Shown here: piece after piece, positions 5,885 to 6,047 of the stretch
Layout of the letters: each line of letters begins with the position of its first letter
How positions within the stretch are numbered: the first letter of the stretch is position 1
Assembly: GCA_002428085.1 (NCBI GenBank)
Contig: DJAA01000057.1
Location: 31,834-37,880 of the forward strand
Source of the DNA: Sulfurimonas sp. UBA6014
GTDB lineage: Bacteria; Campylobacterota; Campylobacteria; Campylobacterales; Sulfurimonadaceae
DNA length: 6,047 nt
Direction: 5' to 3'
The notes under the pieces: generated by a model
The model's input: the letters and a program-made list of their open reading frames with translations, nothing else
Databases searched by the model: none
Told to the model about the DNA's origin: nothing
Translations under genes and position numbers: made by a program

Positions 5885-5905
5885 AGGGACGTCATGTCCC
5901 TTGTT
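5885..5905 (+). terminator. Candidate terminator of the sox operon
   Basis: AGGGAC (5885-5890) and GTCCCT (5896-5901) form a 6-bp, GC-rich stem around GTCAT, followed by the short, interrupted T stretch TTGTT. The stem is good and the tail weak. It is the best candidate for ending transcription after soxZ and lies immediately before the formyltransferase-like fragment. Confidence 0.5.
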
Positions 5906-5914
5906 AAATAGTGA

Positions 5915-6047
5915 GATGAAATAGATACAGGGAAAATTATTCTGAGAGAAGAAGTAACCATACACGATACCGACACCGCCGGAATACTTCACGACCGCAT
6001 GATGGAAGTTGGAGCTCAACTGCTTGTGAAAACCATACAAGCAATTG
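5915..6047 (+). pseudogene. 5'-truncated formyltransferase (fmt-like) fragment
   Basis: One frame is open from 5915 to the window end, directly after an in-frame TGA at 5912-5914, and encodes 44 residues. It opens with DEIDTGKIILREEV and continues with DTDTAGILHDRMMEVGA and LLVKTIQAI. This matches the interior of methionyl-tRNA formyltransferase and related formyltransferases, where the Asp of the D-T-G motif is a catalytic residue (E. coli PurN D144 equivalent). About the first 130 residues of a normal Fmt are absent, including the region with the catalytic Asn and His. No usable start codon precedes the match, and only 97 bases separate soxZ from the stop. The first Met codons are well inside it (5999 on). 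GC is about 47% over 5941-6047 against about 32% in a sampled part of soxZ (5521-5580). It is a truncated remnant, a foreign piece or an assembly chimera; the 3' part lies beyond the window. Confidence 0.7.

Noticed and set aside
5999..6047. An intact gene starting at the ATG ATG codons near 5999
   Set aside because: The similarity to formyltransferases continues upstream in the same frame to 5915, so these are internal methionines; no ribosome-binding site is seen.
1..6047. CRISPR arrays, tRNA, rRNA or insertion sequences
   Set aside because: No regularly spaced repeats, cloverleaf-like sequence, rRNA segments, transposase or terminal inverted repeats with target duplications were seen.

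Overview
The window looks like chromosomal DNA of a low-GC, sulfur-oxidizing member of the Campylobacterota (Sulfurimonas-like). Two things suggest this: the tight rnc-aroC gene order, probably preceded by rnhA as in Campylobacter and Helicobacter, and a soxC-soxD-soxY-soxZ cluster, which sulfur-oxidizing Campylobacterota carry apart from soxXYZAB. The genus is inferred, not demonstrated. All supported genes are on the + strand.

Region 1 (1-2288) is a compact housekeeping transcription unit. It holds the last codons of an upstream gene, rnc (RNase III) and aroC (chorismate synthase). Two small genes follow that look like an antitoxin and a RelE/ParE-type toxin. The junctions are one-base stop/start overlaps (TAATG) or a few bases. 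The toxin gene contains a perfect 16-bp inverted repeat built around T8 and A8 runs.

Region 2 (2289-2488) is a 200-base intergenic region with a nested inverted repeat, a consensus-like -10 box and the leader of the sox operon.

Region 3 (2489-5814) encodes the sulfane-oxidizing half of the Sox thiosulfate pathway. SoxC (molybdenum subunit, Tat-exported) and SoxD (c-type cytochrome with two CxxCH sites and a lipobox) form the sulfane dehydrogenase. SoxY (Tat-exported, C-terminal swinging-arm cysteine) and SoxZ form the carrier that holds the sulfur intermediate. SoxCD oxidizes the outer sulfur on SoxY and passes electrons to the respiratory chain. The partners SoxXA and SoxB are not in the window. 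A terminator-like hairpin lies between soxY and soxZ.

Region 4 (5815-6047) has two consecutive hairpins. An abrupt, more GC-rich stretch follows that reads as the interior of a methionyl-tRNA formyltransferase-like protein without its N-terminal half. It is either a gene remnant or a chimeric junction, and it runs off the window end.

The most notable points are this orphan formyltransferase fragment, the Asp-to-Asn change at an RNase III active-site position, the toxin-antitoxin pair inside a housekeeping operon with its palindrome, the terminator-like hairpin separating two genes whose products act 1:1, and the lipoprotein signal on SoxD.
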